From: Burkholderiales bacterium
Lineage (GTDB): Bacteria > Pseudomonadota > Gammaproteobacteria > Burkholderiales > UBA11063
NCBI GenBank assembly: GCA_026461645.1
Contig: JAPJMP010000196.1
Location: 1 to 7,994, forward strand
Direction of reading: 5' to 3'
Length of the DNA stretch: 7,994 bases
Made by a program: the position numbers and the translations under genes. Shown piece by piece: positions 6,361 to 7,994 of the stretch. A model generated the notes under the pieces. That model ran no database searches. It was not told where the DNA came from and saw only the letters and a list, made by a program, of their open reading frames with translations. How positions within the stretch are numbered: the first letter of the stretch is position 1; each line of letters opens with the position of its first letter.

Positions 6361-7314
6361 GTGCAAGTTCGTAAAAATCTAATGATTTTCACTGGAAATG
6401 CTAACCCTGAGTTTGCAAAAGAAGTAACTAATTGTCTGGATATTCAACTAGGTAAAGCTGAAGTTTCTAAATTTTCCGATGGTGAGGTCTCTGTTTCTCT
6501 TCTAGAAAATGTGCGTGGTGCTGATGTATTTATTTTACAGCCCACATGTTTTCCAACCAATGATAATTTAATGGAAATTTTAGTTTTAACTGATGCACTA
6601 AAAAGAGCATCAGCTGGACGGATTACTGCTGCTATTCCTTATTTTGGTTATGCCCGTCAAGATCGCAGACCTAGATCTGTGAGAGTTCCTATTTCTGCTA
6701 AATTGGTAGCAAATATGTTAGCTTCTGCCGGCATTAATCGACTATTAACAGTTGATTTACACGCTGATCAAATTCAAGGGTTTTTTGATATTCCTGTTGA
6801 TAATATTTATGCCTCTCCAGTACTACTAAAAGATATTAAAAAAAAGAATTATGAAAAATTAATTATTGTATCACCTGATACTGGTGGTGTGGCTAGAGCT
6901 CGAGCATTTGCTAAATCACTAAATGTTGATATGGCAATAATTGATAAAAGAAGACCTAAGGCTAATGTAGCTGAAGTTATGAATATAATTGGCGATGTTG
7001 AAGGTAAAACCTGCATTATTGTTGATGATATGATTGATACCGCTAACACCTTGTGTAAAGCTGCTGAAGCACTTAAAAATAAAGGGGCTGACAAAGTTTA
7101 TGCTTATGCTACGCATGCTGTGTTTTCTGACAATGCATATAAAAGAATTAATGATTCAATTTTAGATGAAGTTGTAATTACCGACACAATACCTCTATCT
7201 GCGGCTAGTAAACAATGTCCTAAAATTAGAGTGACAACTATTTCTGCTTTATTTGCTGAATCAATTAGACGTATCAATAACGAAGAGTCAATTAGTTTAT
7301 TGCTTAATGATTAG
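6361..7314 (+). CDS. prs: Ribose-phosphate pyrophosphokinase (PRPP synthetase)
   Basis: Makes 5-phosphoribosyl-1-pyrophosphate from ribose-5-phosphate and ATP, feeding purine, pyrimidine, NAD, histidine and tryptophan synthesis; cytoplasmic. Seen, counting from the [11 protein letters not shown] (10-17), SKFSDGEV (36-43), the ATP-site flexible loop YARQDRRPR (97-105), the metal-binding [12 protein letters not shown] (131-142), the [11 protein letters not shown] stretch (171-181), KRRP (196-199), and the PRPP-binding loop [10 protein letters not shown] (221-230). I chose GTG at 6361 (317 residues) over the in-frame TTG at 6340 (324 residues). The GTG has a proper ribosome binding site and gives an N-terminus the same length as Neisseria Prs as I recall it. 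It lies 35 bp downstream of tRNA-Gln and ends in a strong terminator. In many relatives rplY and pth follow prs; here they do not. Confidence 0.97.
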   Translation: MQVRKNLMIFTGNANPEFAKEVTNCLDIQLGKAEVSKFSDGEVSVSLLENVRGADVFILQPTCFPTNDNLMEILVLTDALKRASAGRITAAIPYFGYARQDRRPRSVRVPISAKLVANMLASAGINRLLTVDLHADQIQGFFDIPVDNIYASPVLLKDIKKKNYEKLIIVSPDTGGVARARAFAKSLNVDMAIIDKRRPKANVAEVMNIIGDVEGKTCIIVDDMIDTANTLCKAAEALKNKGADKVYAYATHAVFSDNAYKRINDSILDEVVITDTIPLSAASKQCPKIRVTTISALFAESIRRINNEESISLLLND

Positions 7315-7352
7315 AAAAAGCCAACATCAATTATATTAGTGTTGGCCTTTTT
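7315..7352. terminator. Bidirectional rho-independent terminator between prs and the GloVer gene
   Basis: A perfect 7-bp stem, GCCAACA (7320-7326) with TGTTGGC (7340-7346), around a 13-nt loop. It is preceded by AAAAA (7315-7319) and followed by C and TTTTT (7348-7352). Both flanks are therefore U-rich in the outgoing transcript, so the hairpin can stop prs transcription rightward and GloVer transcription leftward. It starts immediately after the prs stop and lies 17 bp beyond the stop of the convergent gene. Confidence 0.9.
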
Positions 7353-7363
7353 GTAAAACTTGA

Positions 7364-7994
7364 TTATTTTTTAGCTAAACTTAATTTAAATATAGTTCCA
7401 TTATTATCCATTCCACCAAATTCGGTAGTACCATACAAGTTACCAGAATCATCTTGAGCTAAACCCATATATGGTGAATTTCCATCATTAGTGGTTTGAA
7501 ATTTATATAAGTTTTTCTCAACTCCATTTAATGTAACTTGAAAAATAAGTCCAGAATTAGCAACTCCACCATACTCGGTAGTACCATATAAGCTGCCATC
7601 ATATCCTTGTATCAATTTAGAATAAGGGCTGTTTCCATTACTGGTGCCATTAAAACTATATAAAACATTTTCTACGCCATTACTATGAGTATTGATTTTA
7701 TATACTGTACCACAATTTGCTGTGCCGCCAAATTCAGTTGTTCCATATAAATTTCCATCTTTAGCCAGTATTACTCCAGACATTGGAACAGAACCATCTG
7801 AGTTACCCTGAAAATTGTACACAACTGTTTCAAGTCCTTGTGGAGTAATTTTAAAAACTGTACCACATCCAAGCCCGCTATTACAATTAAGATTTCCACC
7901 TAGCATTGTTGTTCCATATAAATTTCCATCGCTTGCAAATATTAAATCGGAAACAGGAAAATATCCATCATTATTACCAGTAAAACTATATAAT
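7364..7994 (-). CDS. GloVer (Gloeo_Verruco) tandem-repeat protein, C-terminal part (runs off right edge)
   Basis: The frame stays open from the stop TAA (7366-7364) to the window edge, giving 209 residues with no start in view. The ATG at 7906 lies inside a repeat (GNLYGTTM) and is not the real start. The sequence consists of four consecutive ~50-residue repeats of the pattern LYxFxGxxDGxxP...DGNLYGTTExGGxxNxGTVFKI. This matches the family I know as the Gloeo_Verruco or GloVer repeat (TIGR03803), often annotated choice-of-anchor tandem repeat protein. The repeats probably form beta-propeller-like or solenoid blades on a secreted or surface protein; no enzyme motif is visible and the function is unknown. 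Three cysteines occur in the first two repeats. The protein ends KLSLAKK right after the last repeat, with no C-terminal anchor. Any signal peptide would lie outside the window. Confidence 0.85.
   Translation of the reverse strand, partial: LYSFTGNNDGYFPVSDLIFASDGNLYGTTMLGGNLNCNSGLGCGTVFKITPQGLETVVYNFQGNSDGSVPMSGVILAKDGNLYGTTEFGGTANCGTVYKINTHSNGVENVLYSFNGTSNGNSPYSKLIQGYDGSLYGTTEYGGVANSGLIFQVTLNGVEKNLYKFQTTNDGNSPYMGLAQDDSGNLYGTTEFGGMDNNGTIFKLSLAKK
7367..7993 (-). repeat. Four tandem GloVer repeats, ~145-170 bp each
   Basis: In reading order, the repeats span about 7993-7823 (57 residues), 7822-7664 (53), 7663-7511 (51) and 7510-7367 (48). Each starts (L/V)Y(S/N/K)F and has a central (G)(N/S)LYGTT(M/E) followed by GG and ending (V/I)(F/Y)(K/Q)(I/V/L). 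At DNA level the complementary string CCATATAAATTTCCATC recurs nearly unchanged around 7914-7930 and 7743-7759, and in diverged form near 7583 and 7432. The repeats shorten steadily towards the C-terminus, mainly after the second GG. Confidence 0.85.

Noticed and set aside
7364..7906. Treating the ATG at 7906 as the start of a complete 180-residue protein
   Set aside because: The same frame continues upstream without a stop to the window edge and encodes most of another GloVer repeat, including DGNLYGTT right before the Met. The Met is internal.
7367..7993. A CRISPR array or noncoding satellite, suggested by periodic repeats
   Set aside because: The period is ~150 bp and the repeats are diverged at DNA level but conserved as protein, within one uninterrupted reading frame. 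This is a coding repeat.

Overview
The window is AT-rich (roughly two thirds A+T by eye) and carries ordinary bacterial chromosome genes at high density. The best clues to the host are protein-level. AceF starts with the betaproteobacterial type of lipoyl domain (VPDIGDSKDV) and has the LPWPSVDF and ISGANLWRNWV stretches familiar from Neisseria and Burkholderiales E2 proteins. AceE is the homodimeric proteobacterial type, with the same 887-residue length as the E. coli enzyme. The order ispE - tRNA-Gln - prs is the classic beta/gammaproteobacterial order, and Prs reads very close to Neisseria Prs. I infer a low-GC betaproteobacterium, plausibly in or near Neisseriales (Aquella-like). This is inference from remembered families, not a search.

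Layout, left to right. Bases 1-1526 and 1561-4224 form a minus-strand operon read from right to left: aceE (pyruvate dehydrogenase E1), aceF (E2 acetyltransferase), then the 5' end of a glycerophosphodiester phosphodiesterase gene that runs off the left edge. No lpd (E3) gene follows aceF within the window. A 119-bp divergent intergenic region (4225-4343) holds two back-to-back extended -10 promoters, one for aceE and one for the plus-strand genes. The plus-strand run is tal (transaldolase), ispE (isoprenoid precursor kinase), tRNA-Gln(UUG) and prs (PRPP synthetase). A good sigma70-type promoter lies inside the 3' end of ispE and can drive the tRNA and prs separately. A bidirectional hairpin terminator (7315-7352) separates prs from a convergent minus-strand gene. 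That gene encodes a protein of tandem ~50-residue Gloeo_Verruco (GloVer) repeats, and its 5' part lies beyond the right edge.

Functionally the window is central metabolism: pyruvate to acetyl-CoA, sugar-phosphate interconversion, MEP-pathway isoprenoid synthesis, and PRPP for nucleotides, histidine and tryptophan. Transaldolase and Prs both belong to pentose-phosphate/ribose-5-phosphate metabolism, and IspE acts in a pathway that begins from pyruvate. The accessory element is the GloVer-repeat gene, which sits where rplY and pth commonly follow prs in relatives.

I see no CRISPR array, insertion sequence, prophage, toxin-antitoxin or defence system. The most unusual details are the ispE stop codon lying across the first bases of the tRNA, the internal promoter that may accommodate this, an inverted first base pair in the tRNA acceptor stem, and the GloVer protein ending with no C-terminal anchor.
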